A DNA stretch of 53,600 bases. Source: Flavobacteriia bacterium (GTDB lineage Bacteria > Bacteroidota > Bacteroidia > Flavobacteriales > Flavobacteriaceae). Under the pieces are notes generated by a model. It searched no databases. It saw nothing but the letters and a program-made list of their open reading frames with translations, and was not told where the DNA came from. Below are positions 42,259 to 49,607 of the stretch, piece by piece. The DNA is taken from contig JAAFHW010000010.1 of the NCBI GenBank assembly GCA_013298525.1, positions 1 through 53,600 of the forward strand. The letters run 5' to 3'. A program made the translations under genes and the position numbers. The stretch's first letter is position 1, and each line of letters opens with the position of its first letter.

Positions 42259-42454
42259 ATGGAAGTTTGCTGTAATGGTTTGGATAGCAATTTATCCAAC
42301 AATTACACTAGTTTCTCTTTTAATTGGAGATTACATTAAAAATTTACCGTTGCCTTTAAAAACATTAATCATGACTGGAATTTTAGTTCCTTTAATGGTT
42401 TTTGTTTTACTTCCTTTTTTAGGAAAAATATTAGGTAACTGGTTAAAAAAATAA
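42242..42454 (+). CDS. small two-helix membrane protein (module found after ABM domains)
   Basis: This 70-residue protein has two membrane helices (WKFAVMVWIAIYPTITLVSL and IMTGILVPLMVFVLLPFLGK). The pattern PRWKFAVMVWIAIYP, LPLPLKTLIMTGILVPLM resembles the C-terminal membrane segment of some antibiotic-biosynthesis-monooxygenase (ABM) domain proteins; here it stands alone without an ABM domain. It overlaps the YjdI-like gene by 17 bases and ends three bases before the FMN reductase gene. The function is unknown. Confidence 0.82.
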   Translation: MKQPPRWKFAVMVWIAIYPTITLVSLLIGDYIKNLPLPLKTLIMTGILVPLMVFVLLPFLGKILGNWLKK

Positions 42455-42457
42455 ATT

Positions 42458-42985
42458 ATGAAAAAAATCATCGCTTTTGGAGCATCGTCAAGCAAGGCTT
42501 CAATAAACAAACAATTAGCAACCTATGCTGCTAATCAATTTAAAAATGCTACAGTAGAAGTTCTAGATTTAAACGACTTCGAAATGCCAATTTATTCGGT
42601 AGACAAAGAAAAGGATAACGGAATTCCTCAATTAGCTCAAGATTTTTATGCCAAATTGGGAACTGCAGATGCTATAGTGATTTCGTTTGCAGAACATAAT
42701 GGTGCTTATTCGGCTGCTTTTAAAAATATTTTTGATTGGACTTCAAGAATCAATGCTAAAACATTTCAAGAAAAACAAGTGCTTTTACTAGCAACTTCAC
42801 CAGGACCACGTGGCGGAAGTTCTGTTTTAGAAATTGCAAAAAATCGTTTTCCTTTTCAAGGTGCTATTGTAAAAGGAAGTTTTTCTTTACCAAACTTCAA
42901 TGACAATTTTGATGCTGAAAAGGGAATCACCAATGAAGATTTAAAGAATCAATTGTTAGAAATTATAAATGCAATTGAATTATAA
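42458..42985 (+). CDS. NAD(P)H-dependent FMN reductase family oxidoreductase
   Basis: This 175-residue flavodoxin-like protein has the FMN phosphate loop FGASSSKASINKQLATYAA, the isoalloxazine-contact region SFAEHNGAYSAAFKNIFDW, and LLATSPGPRGGSSVLEIA. It matches the NADPH-dependent FMN reductase (FMN_red/YieF-ArsH-like) family, which reduces quinones, chromate or azo compounds in other species; the substrate is open here. It is the last gene of the YjdJ/YjdI unit. Confidence 0.93.
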   Translation: MKKIIAFGASSSKASINKQLATYAANQFKNATVEVLDLNDFEMPIYSVDKEKDNGIPQLAQDFYAKLGTADAIVISFAEHNGAYSAAFKNIFDWTSRINAKTFQEKQVLLLATSPGPRGGSSVLEIAKNRFPFQGAIVKGSFSLPNFNDNFDAEKGITNEDLKNQLLEIINAIEL

Positions 42986-42994
42986 TAAAAATGT

Positions 42995-43002
42995 TATTTT
43001 TG
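42995..43002 (+). promoter_or_regulatory. -7 element upstream of fabD
   Basis: TATTTTTG matches TAnnTTTG 59 bases before fabD; between them lie three copies of TTTTAAACT. Confidence 0.45.
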
Positions 43003-43021
43003 CTAAAGTTTTGGGTAATAC

Positions 43022-43055
43022 TTTTAAACTCTTAACCTTTTTAAACTTTTAAACT
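43022..43055. repeat. TTTTAAACT direct repeat x3 in the fabD leader
   Basis: TTTTAAACT occurs at 43022, 43039 and 43047, the last two abutting, within the expected 5' leader of fabD. Confidence 0.7.
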
Positions 43056-43061
43056 ACATTT

Positions 43062-43934
43062 ATGAAAGCGTACATATTTCCAGGTCAAGGTGCACAATTC
43101 TCAGGTATGGGAAAAGATTTATATGAAAATTCAACAGTAGCAAAAGAACTATTCGAAAAAGCAAATGACATATTAGGCTTTAGAATTACAGATATTATGT
43201 TCGAAGGAACTGCAGAAGAATTAAAAGAAACAAAAGTTACGCAACCTGCCGTTTTTTTACATTCTGTAATTTTAGCTAAAACATTGGAAGATTTTTGTCC
43301 AGAAATGGTTGCTGGTCATTCGTTAGGTGAATTTTCAGCTTTGGTTGCCAATGGAGCTTTATCTTTTGAAGACGGATTAAAATTGGTTTCACAAAGAGCA
43401 ATCGCCATGCAAAAAGCTTGTGAAATTACTCCATCAACGATGGCAGCCGTTTTAAATTTAGATGATAAAATCGTAGAAGATATTTGTGCTTCAATTGATG
43501 GTGTAGTTGTAGCAGCAAATTATAACTGTCCGGGACAATTAGTAATTTCTGGAGAATACAAAGCAGTAGAATTAGCTTGCGAAAAAATGAAAGAAGCTGG
43601 AGCAAAACGTGCTTTGATTTTACCAGTTGGCGGAGCATTTCATTCTCCAATGATGGAACCAGCAAGAGAAGAATTAGCTGCTGCAATTGAAGCAACTACT
43701 TTTTCAACTCCAATTTGTCCTGTTTATCAAAATGTAACTGCAAGTGCGGTTTCTGATGCTGATGAGATTAAGAAAAATCTAATCATCCAATTAACTGCTC
43801 CTGTAAAATGGACTCAATCGGTTCAACAAATGATTAAAGACGGAGCAACAAGTTTTACAGAAGTTGGCCCTGGAAAAGTTTTAGTTGGATTGGTAAATAA
43901 AATTGATAAAGAAGTGGAGACAATTTCTGCTTAA
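43062..43934 (+). CDS. fabD: malonyl-CoA:ACP transacylase
   Basis: This 290-residue enzyme moves malonyl from CoA to acyl carrier protein for fatty-acid synthesis. It begins FPGQGAQFSGMGKDLY and has the nucleophile Ser87 in GHSLGEFSAL, the Arg in SQRAIAMQKAC, the catalytic His in GGAFHSPMMEPA, and the Gln/Asn regions VFLHSVI and EVGPGKVLVGL. It is full length. No other fab genes adjoin it; an M23 peptidase gene follows by 10 bases. Confidence 0.97.
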   Translation: MKAYIFPGQGAQFSGMGKDLYENSTVAKELFEKANDILGFRITDIMFEGTAEELKETKVTQPAVFLHSVILAKTLEDFCPEMVAGHSLGEFSALVANGALSFEDGLKLVSQRAIAMQKACEITPSTMAAVLNLDDKIVEDICASIDGVVVAANYNCPGQLVISGEYKAVELACEKMKEAGAKRALILPVGGAFHSPMMEPAREELAAAIEATTFSTPICPVYQNVTASAVSDADEIKKNLIIQLTAPVKWTQSVQQMIKDGATSFTEVGPGKVLVGLVNKIDKEVETISA

Positions 43935-43944
43935 CAACTAGTTT

Positions 43945-44622
43945 ATGCAAAATTTTGTAGACTTTTTATCTCATTTAGAATCAGCTAAAGTCATCGAGCC
44001 TAGTATTGATTATTGCGATTATATAGCCTTAGATTTATCTGTTTCAAACACAGAATTGAATAATCATAAACTCGAAACCGCTAGCGATTATGAAGTTTTT
44101 ATTCATAATCACTTAAATAAAAATAATGCAAAAATTGCTTTTGGTGGTTATTTAGAAACCCGAAACTTGTACAAAAGAAGTACCGTTTTTAAAAACGAAA
44201 ATACAGAAGAACGCAACATTCACATAGGTTTAGATTTATGGATTAATAAGCAAGCATCAGTTCACGCAGCAATTGATGGGAAAATTCATAGTTTTCAAAA
44301 CAACACTGCTTTGGGCGATTATGGTCCAACAATAATTTTGGAACATGAAATAAACGAATATAAATTTTACACCTTGTATGGTCATCTTAGTGAAGACAGT
44401 TTAATTAATAAAATAATAGGTCAAAAGGTGACTCAAGGTGAACAAATTGCAAATCTAGGTTTACCTCCAATAAATGGAGATTATGCTCCACATTTACATT
44501 TTCAAATTATTCTTGATATAGAAGAAAAAATTGGTGATTATCCCGGAGTTTGTTCTGAAAATAATTTAAGTTTTTATAAAAATAATTGCCCTAACCCAAA
44601 TGTATTATTAAAAATTAATTAG
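43945..44622 (+). CDS. M23-family (LytM-type) peptidase-like protein, no signal peptide
   Basis: This 225-residue protein carries the zinc ligands of lysostaphin-type endopeptidases: His93 and Asp97 in HIGLDLW, then His183/His185 in PHLHFQ, with YGHLSEDSL between. The first 70 residues (FVDFLSHLESAKVIEPSIDY, ALDLS) are a less known extension. No signal peptide or membrane helix is visible, unusual for a peptidoglycan hydrolase and similar to cytoplasmic M23-domain proteins that are sometimes fused to aminotransferases. The gene follows fabD by 10 bases; the link is probably positional only. Confidence 0.9.
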   Translation: MQNFVDFLSHLESAKVIEPSIDYCDYIALDLSVSNTELNNHKLETASDYEVFIHNHLNKNNAKIAFGGYLETRNLYKRSTVFKNENTEERNIHIGLDLWINKQASVHAAIDGKIHSFQNNTALGDYGPTIILEHEINEYKFYTLYGHLSEDSLINKIIGQKVTQGEQIANLGLPPINGDYAPHLHFQIILDIEEKIGDYPGVCSENNLSFYKNNCPNPNVLLKIN

Positions 44623-44666
44623 TTAAGAAAAAATAATCTTATCCTTAGCTTTATTAAAAATTTCAA

Positions 44667-45266
44667 ATGAAACTTTATCAATATCTTTTGCTTTTATTTT
44701 CTTTCTTCTCTTTTTCTCAGGGAAGTTATAACCTTGAAGTAAAATTTAAAACTGAAATAACAGCATTTGATTTTAATTCTGAATTAGAAAATCAAAAAAA
44801 CAGATATGGTGATGGTTTAAAAATGAATTATCTCGGTGATGGAAATTTCATTAGAACTTATTTGAATAGCGGAAAAAAAGGGAACAAAACACAATCTTAT
44901 AATAACTTAACTGGACAATTAATTATTAGTTATAATGATTCTCTTGCTGTTGACACTTTGGATGTAAAACAGAACACCATTCAGTTAATTTATAAAAAAG
45001 AAATTGAAGGTGAATCTATTTTAAAATTAAAATGCAAGTGTATTGTATATAGTGGAATTTTTAAACAACAAATTCCTGTAAAAATTACTTATTGTTACAG
45101 TGAAGCCTCTCCTTTTTTAGACGGAAATCTTTTCAGTAATCATAACGATTTTTTTATGGCTGATTTTTATAAAAGTACCAATAGACCCTATTTAAAATTC
45201 TTGATGGAAACATCCGATTTTAATTTGACATTTACCGCCATTGAGATAAAGAAGATACCATTGTAG
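44667..45266 (+). CDS. hypothetical secreted protein
   Basis: This 199-residue protein has a signal peptide (MKLYQYLLLLFSFFSFSQG) and a mature part made mostly of predicted strands (YNLEVKFKTEITAFDF, GDGNFIRTYLNSGKKGN, ILKLKCKCIVYSG). I recognise no domain. It lies 34 bases before the small lipoprotein gene at 45301, which has no evident promoter of its own, so the two may be co-transcribed. The function is unknown. Confidence 0.7.
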   Translation: MKLYQYLLLLFSFFSFSQGSYNLEVKFKTEITAFDFNSELENQKNRYGDGLKMNYLGDGNFIRTYLNSGKKGNKTQSYNNLTGQLIISYNDSLAVDTLDVKQNTIQLIYKKEIEGESILKLKCKCIVYSGIFKQQIPVKITYCYSEASPFLDGNLFSNHNDFFMADFYKSTNRPYLKFLMETSDFNLTFTAIEIKKIPL

Positions 45267-45300
45267 AAATATTTAAAATCATAATATTAATAATTAAATC

Positions 45301-45555
45301 ATGAAAAAAATAATTTTATCTTTAGCATTAGCCACATTACTAATTTCATGTAAGGAAGAAACTAAAGAAAAAGTAAAAGAAGCTTCAAAAGCCGTTGGAG
45401 CTGATTTAAAACAAGCCGCTGATTCTGCAAAAGTAAAAGCTAAAAAAGTTTTAGACTCTTCTAAAGTTGGTGAAAAAGCTAAAGCAATAATTGCAAAAGG
45501 TGCAGAAAAAGTAGAACAAGGAGCAAAAAAAGTTCAAGAAGCAACAAAAAAATAA
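45301..45555 (+). CDS. small Lys/Ala-rich helical lipoprotein
   Basis: This 84-residue protein has a lipoprotein signal ending in LLISC (Cys17). The rest is low-complexity helical sequence rich in Lys, Ala, Glu and Val with an 11-residue-like periodicity (KEKVKEASKAVGADLKQAA, KAKAIIAKGAEKVEQGAKK), reminiscent of LEA or apolipoprotein-like amphipathic helices. It resembles the next gene (45631) in design, which suggests two related stress-type envelope lipoproteins. The function is unknown. Confidence 0.75.
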   Translation: MKKIILSLALATLLISCKEETKEKVKEASKAVGADLKQAADSAKVKAKKVLDSSKVGEKAKAIIAKGAEKVEQGAKKVQEATKK

Positions 45556-45577
45556 TTTTAAGCATTATTTAAACTAT

Positions 45578-45594
45578 TTGGCATCTAATTTGTA
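45578..45594 (+). promoter_or_regulatory. candidate sigma-54 promoter (-24/-12) upstream of 45631 lipoprotein
   Basis: TTGGCATCTAATTTGTA aligns with the sigma-54 consensus YTGGCACG-R-N3-TTGCW at 13 of 14 or fewer defined positions, with mismatches at C7, G8, R9 and the -12 C. GG and TTG have the required spacing. The start codon is 37 bases downstream. A second, better match precedes the 52762 lipoprotein. Confidence 0.45.
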
Positions 45595-45630
45595 TTACTG
45601 AAATTGTTATTAATTTTAATCTTTAAAAAA

Positions 45631-45870
45631 ATGAAAAAAACAATTTTAGCAGTAGCATTTATGGCTGTTGCAATGGTGTCTTGCGGAGACAAAAAAGTAG
45701 AAGGTGAGCCAACTGTAGGTACAGAAATTGGTGAAAAAATTGACACTGTTGCACAAAAAACAGAAGAAGTAATTGACACTACTCAAGCTAAGGCAGGTGA
45801 AGCTCTTGAAGAAGGTGCAGAAAAACTTGATGAAGCTGGCAAAGAACTTAAAGAAGCCGCTAAGAAGTAA
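45631..45870 (+). CDS. small Glu/Lys-rich helical lipoprotein
   Basis: This 79-residue protein has a lipoprotein signal ending in AMVSC (Cys18). The tail is a low-complexity amphipathic helix (EIGEKIDTVAQKTEEVID, KAGEALEEGAEKLDEAGKE). It looks like a more acidic cousin of the preceding gene and of YtxH/LEA-like stress proteins. The start at 45631 is chosen for the signal peptide; an earlier in-frame start adds nine residues with no signal benefit. A sigma-54-like promoter lies 37 bases upstream and a strong terminator follows. Confidence 0.78.
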   Translation: MKKTILAVAFMAVAMVSCGDKKVEGEPTVGTEIGEKIDTVAQKTEEVIDTTQAKAGEALEEGAEKLDEAGKELKEAAKK

Positions 45871-45876
45871 AAAAAG

Positions 45877-45908
45877 AAATCCTCATAAAATTTATGAGGA
45901 TTTTTTTA
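45877..45908 (+). terminator. Rho-independent terminator after the 45631 lipoprotein
   Basis: AAATCCTCAT and ATGAGGATTT pair around an AT-rich loop, followed by a T-run. Convergent galE ends just beyond and may use the reverse. Confidence 0.85.
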
Positions 45909-45928
45909 TTTGTATAAATGTATAATAT

Positions 45929-46942
45929 TTAGCTTCTTATCTTCTGTTCCCATTTCCAAGCACTAGCCAAACTATCTTCTAAAGTTGATTGCGCTTTCCA
46001 ACCTAAAACATTATTAGCTTTATCTGTATTTGCATAAGCTGAAGTTATATCTCCTTCTCTTCTACCTACAATTTGGTAATTCAGTTTTTGCCCAGAAACT
46101 TTTTCAAAAGTAGTAATCACCTCTAAAACTGAACTTCCTGTTCCTGTTCCTAAATTAAAAGTTTCTACTTTTTCTAAATTTTGTTTGTTTAAAAGTCGTT
46201 TCAATGCTACAACATGCGCTTTCGCTAAATCTACCACATGAATGTAATCACGAACTGCTGTTCCATCAGGTGTTGGATAATCATCTCCGTAAACAGATAA
46301 TTTCTCACGCATTCCAATAGCAGTTTGTGTAATAAACGGAACTAAATTTTGAGGAATTCCTAAAGGTAATTCACCAATCTCCGCACTCGGATGCGATCCA
46401 ATTGGATTAAAATATCTTAATAAAATTGAATTAATATTAGTCACTTTTGCAACATCGGTGATGATTTCTTCACCTATTTGTTTAGTATTTCCATATGGTG
46501 AAGCGGCAGGTTGTACAGAAGCATCTTCAGTAATTGGCATTTTTTCGGCTTGACCATAAACAGTACAAGAAGAACTAAAGATAAAATTCGGGTTGGACAA
46601 TTCTTTCAATTCCTGAAGTACATAAACCAATGCGTTGATGTTGTTTTCGTAGTACAACAAAGGATTTTCTACACTTTCTCCAACAGCTTTTGATGCAGCA
46701 AAGTGAATTACTCCATCAACATCATTATGTTTTTTAAAGAAATTTTGAACCGACGCTTTATCACGTAAATCCATTTTTTCAAAAATTGGTTTTTTACCTG
46801 TAATTCTTTCAATACCATCCAAAACACTTTCCGATGAATTCGATAAATTATCAATGGCTACAACCTCAAAACCTTCGTTTTGCAATTCAACAACGGTGTG
46901 AGAACCAATAAAACCTAAACCTCCTGTTACTACTATTTTCAT
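45929..46942 (-). CDS. galE: UDP-glucose 4-epimerase
   Basis: This 337-residue extended short-chain dehydrogenase interconverts UDP-glucose and UDP-galactose. It has the NAD loop GGLGFIGSHTV, DNLSNSS, HFAASKAVGESVENPLLYYE, SSSCTVYG, and the catalytic SPYGNTK (Tyr-x3-Lys). LLRYFNPIGSHPSAEIGE and VRDYIHVVDLAKAHV are typical GalE sequence. It lies 68 bases downstream of a sugar aminotransferase gene on the same strand, with a perfect-looking hairpin between, and fits surface polysaccharide precursor supply. Confidence 0.96.
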   Translation of the reverse strand: MKIVVTGGLGFIGSHTVVELQNEGFEVVAIDNLSNSSESVLDGIERITGKKPIFEKMDLRDKASVQNFFKKHNDVDGVIHFAASKAVGESVENPLLYYENNINALVYVLQELKELSNPNFIFSSSCTVYGQAEKMPITEDASVQPAASPYGNTKQIGEEIITDVAKVTNINSILLRYFNPIGSHPSAEIGELPLGIPQNLVPFITQTAIGMREKLSVYGDDYPTPDGTAVRDYIHVVDLAKAHVVALKRLLNKQNLEKVETFNLGTGTGSSVLEVITTFEKVSGQKLNYQIVGRREGDITSAYANTDKANNVLGWKAQSTLEDSLASAWKWEQKIRS

Positions 46943-46962
46943 ATTTATTTAGTTGACAGTCG

Positions 46963-47003
46963 CAGTCTCAGTTTGCAGTCACTGAGACTGAAAACTGAGA
47001 CTG
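46963..47003. repeat. long hairpin with internal 13-bp tandem repeat, galE leader
   Basis: CAGTCTCAGTTTGCAGTC (46963-46980) pairs at 17 of 18 bases with 46986-47003 around a five-base loop. The right half is also a perfect 13-bp tandem (ACTGAGACTGAAA twice, 46981-47006). Confidence 0.9.
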
Positions 47004-47010
47004 AAAACTA

Positions 47011-48138
47011 TTAAACGTATTCTAAAACTGTATCTGTTATAAACTTAATTTGCTCATCATCCAATTCGGTATGCATTGGTAAAGCAATTACTTCTTTACA
47101 TAATTGGTTGGTTACCGGAAAATCTTCTTCTTTGTATCTAGAATCAGCATACGCCTTTTGACTGTGCAAAGGAATTGGATAATAAATAGCACACGGAATT
47201 CCTTTTTCTTGTAAATGCGCTAATAATCCGTCACGTTTTCCATTCATAATTCTTATAACATATTGATGAAAAACATGGCAATCGCAAGTTTCACAAATAA
47301 ATGGAGCCCAAATATTTGAATTCGCACTCAACGCAACAGAATATTTTCTTGCTGCATCTTGACGTGCTTTGTTATAAGTATCTAAATGTGGCAATTTCGC
47401 TTTCAAAACTCCTGCTTGAATACTATCCAAACGTGAGTTCACTCCTACAACATCGTGATGGTATCTTTCATACATTCCGTGATTTACAATTCCGCGTAAT
47501 GTGTGAGCTAATTTATCATCGTTTGTAAAAATTGCTCCACCATCACCATAACAACCTAAATTTTTAGATGGAAAAAAAGATGTCGCTCCAACATGACCAA
47601 TCGTTCCTACTTTCACTTTAGAACCATCTTTTGAAGTATAATCTGCTCCAATGGCTTGTGCATTATCTTCAATTACATAAAGGTTATGTTCGTTTGCAAT
47701 TTCCATAATCGCATCCATATTAGCCGCACGACCAAACAAATGAACCGGAACAATCGCCTTAGTTCTTGGAGTAATTGCTTTACGAATTCCATCCAAAGAA
47801 ATGTTCATATTATTCATATCAACATCAACTAAAACCGGAGTTAATTGCAGTAAAGCAATTACTTCAACAGTTGCGGCAAATGTAAAATCGGCAGTAATTA
47901 CCTCATCACCAGGTTTCAAATCCAATCCCATCATGGCGATTTGCAACGCATCGGTTCCATTGGCACATGGAATCACGTGTTTTACACCCAAATAATCTTC
48001 TAAGTCTTTCTGAAATTGATGAACCAAAGGTCCGTTTATGTAAGTATTATTTTCTAAAACATCTTGAATAGAAGCATTCACTTCCACTTTTATTTTTTCG
48101 TATTGACCTTTCAAGTCAACCATTTGTAATTTCTTCAT
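47011..48138 (-). CDS. DegT/DnrJ/EryC1/StrS-family sugar aminotransferase
   Basis: This 375-residue PLP enzyme matches nucleotide-sugar aminotransferases: MVDLKGQYEKIKVEV, ANGTDALQIAMMGL, VHLFGRAANMDAIM, EDNAQAIGA, and the Schiff-base Lys in SFFPSKNLGCYGDGG. HQYVIRIMNGKRDGLLAHL and YYPIPLHSQKAY are in the C-terminal domain. It likely adds an amino group to a 3- or 4-keto UDP- or dTDP-sugar for LPS or glycan synthesis. The start is the ATG at 48138 (MKKLQMVDL); the longer reading frame upstream is translated from a dispersed repeat and is rejected. Confidence 0.93.
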   Translation of the reverse strand: MKKLQMVDLKGQYEKIKVEVNASIQDVLENNTYINGPLVHQFQKDLEDYLGVKHVIPCANGTDALQIAMMGLDLKPGDEVITADFTFAATVEVIALLQLTPVLVDVDMNNMNISLDGIRKAITPRTKAIVPVHLFGRAANMDAIMEIANEHNLYVIEDNAQAIGADYTSKDGSKVKVGTIGHVGATSFFPSKNLGCYGDGGAIFTNDDKLAHTLRGIVNHGMYERYHHDVVGVNSRLDSIQAGVLKAKLPHLDTYNKARQDAARKYSVALSANSNIWAPFICETCDCHVFHQYVIRIMNGKRDGLLAHLQEKGIPCAIYYPIPLHSQKAYADSRYKEEDFPVTNQLCKEVIALPMHTELDDEQIKFITDTVLEYV

Positions 48139-48183
48139 CCTAAAAAATTTGAAATACAAAAGTATAACATTTCTTATTATTTG

Positions 48184-48262
48184 TAGCGAATGGTTAGGGC
48201 TTTTTTTGGTTTGCATTTTCCTGCTTTCCACACTGCATGGCAGTCGCTCCAATCAGGGCTAA
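48184..48262 (-). repeat. dispersed AGCCCTGAT-type intergenic repeat
   Basis: On the minus strand the element opens with TTAGCCCTGATTGGAGCG, has a central ACTGC/GCAGT palindrome, GTGGAAAGCAGG, and closes with AAAGCCCTAACC. It resembles an AGCCC(T)GAT element I know from many flavobacterial genomes. Not coding. Confidence 0.6.
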
Positions 48263-48313
48263 TTAGCATTTGTCTTTTGTAAAATCAGATTTTCAAAAGA
48301 AATTTAGTTGTGA

Positions 48314-48347
48314 AAATCCGTTTAATCCGTAAAATCTGTGGCAAAAA
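48314..48347 (-). repeat. dispersed intergenic repeat, copy B
   Basis: On the minus strand: CCACAGATTTT, then ACGGATTAAACGGATTT, matching copy A at 40171-40205 except for a short middle part. It lies upstream of waaA. Confidence 0.7.
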
Positions 48348-48377
48348 ATCTTATTTTTACCCAACTAAAATTAGATA

Positions 48378-49607
48378 ATGCTTTTTCTTTACAATTTAAT
48401 TCTACTTCTCGCTTCACAAGTCGTGAAACTATTAGCACTTTTCAGTCCGAAAATGAAACTTTTTGTTGATGGTCGAAAAGAAGTTTTTTCAATTTTAAAA
48501 AGCAAAATCAATACAACCGACAAAACTATTTGGTTTCACGCTGCATCATTAGGTGAATACGAACAAGGCTTACCAGTTATTGAAAAAATAAAAATTCAAT
48601 ATCCAAACCATAAAATAGTAGTTACTTTTTTCTCTCCATCAGGTTACGAAGTAAGAAAAAACAATACGGTTGCTGATGCTACAGTTTATTTGCCATTAGA
48701 CACAAAATCGAATGCACAAAAATTCATCAAAGCGATAAATCCAGAACTAGTTTTCTTTATTAAATATGAATATTGGCCCAATTATCTAAATGAATTAAAG
48801 AAACTTGAAATAAAAACCTATTTAATTTCAGGCATTTTCAGAGAAAACCAAGCTTTTTTCAAATGGTATGGAGGTTTTTACAGAAACGCATTAAAAACAT
48901 TCGACTACTTTTTTGTACAAAATGAAAGTTCAAAAAATCTGATTCAATCTATTGGTTTCAATAATGTAAAAATTTCTGGTGACACCCGATTTGATCGAGT
49001 AGTTTCGATTTTAGAAAGAGACAATTCATTAGATTTTATAGAACAATTTAAAGACAACAAAACCACAATTGTAATAGGAAGTTCGTGGCCAAAAGACGAA
49101 AATTTATTGGTGAACTTCATAAACAATGCATCGGATGAAATTAAATTCATCATCGCACCACACAATATAAAAGCGGATCAAATCTCAAATCTCAAATCCC
49201 AAATAACGAAATCTTCTGTATTATTTTCTGAAAAAAGTAATGTTGATTTATCAAATTTCAATGTTTTCATAATCGACACCATCGGAATTTTAACTAAAAT
49301 TTATTCCTACGCAGACATTGCCTATGTTGGTGGCGGATTTGGAAATCCGGGTGTTCATAATATTTTGGAACCGGCAACATTCGGAGTACCTATAATTATT
49401 GGTCCTAATTATTCCCATTTTGCTGAAGCAACTGCATTAGTGCATCAAGAAGGTTGTATATCAATTTCAAATCAAAATGAAATGAATAATGCATTCAACT
49501 TATTAATAAACAACGAAGACGAACGCAATGAAAAAGGTCATATTTGTGCAACTTTTGTGCAGATGAATAAAGGTGCGACGGATGTTATTTTGAATCATAT
49601 AATATGA
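48378..49607 (+). CDS. waaA: 3-deoxy-D-manno-octulosonic acid (Kdo) transferase
   Basis: This 409-residue glycosyltransferase adds Kdo to lipid A precursor at the inner membrane. It has an N-terminal membrane helix (about residues 3-22), then IWFHAASLGEYEQGLPVI with the catalytic Glu, ATVYLPLDTKSNAQKFIK, FIKYEYWPNYL, SGDTRFDRV, VIGSSWPKDE, IAPHNIKAD and the C-terminal donor site AYVGGGFGNPGVHNILEPA. A four-unit heptamer repeat (49179-49206) is translated in-frame as part of the linker after IAPHNIKADQ. The gene overlaps its downstream neighbour by four bases (ATGA) and opens a four-gene operon. Confidence 0.96.
   Translation: MLFLYNLILLLASQVVKLLALFSPKMKLFVDGRKEVFSILKSKINTTDKTIWFHAASLGEYEQGLPVIEKIKIQYPNHKIVVTFFSPSGYEVRKNNTVADATVYLPLDTKSNAQKFIKAINPELVFFIKYEYWPNYLNELKKLEIKTYLISGIFRENQAFFKWYGGFYRNALKTFDYFFVQNESSKNLIQSIGFNNVKISGDTRFDRVVSILERDNSLDFIEQFKDNKTTIVIGSSWPKDENLLVNFINNASDEIKFIIAPHNIKADQISNLKSQITKSSVLFSEKSNVDLSNFNVFIIDTIGILTKIYSYADIAYVGGGFGNPGVHNILEPATFGVPIIIGPNYSHFAEATALVHQEGCISISNQNEMNNAFNLLINNEDERNEKGHICATFVQMNKGATDVILNHII
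49179..49206. repeat. heptamer tandem repeat (CAAATCT) x4 inside waaA
   Basis: CAAATCT, CAAATCT, CAAATCC, CAAATAA in a row. It is translated within waaA as a surface linker; repeats of this kind are otherwise intergenic in this window. Confidence 0.85.

Noticed and set aside
46963..47006. CRISPR-like repeat
   Set aside because: Only two 13-bp units with no spacers and no cas genes nearby.
48139..48252. 38-codon N-terminal extension of the DegT-type aminotransferase
   Set aside because: It is translated from the AGCCCTGAT-type repeat, is not family-like, and the ATG at 48138 gives the standard start.
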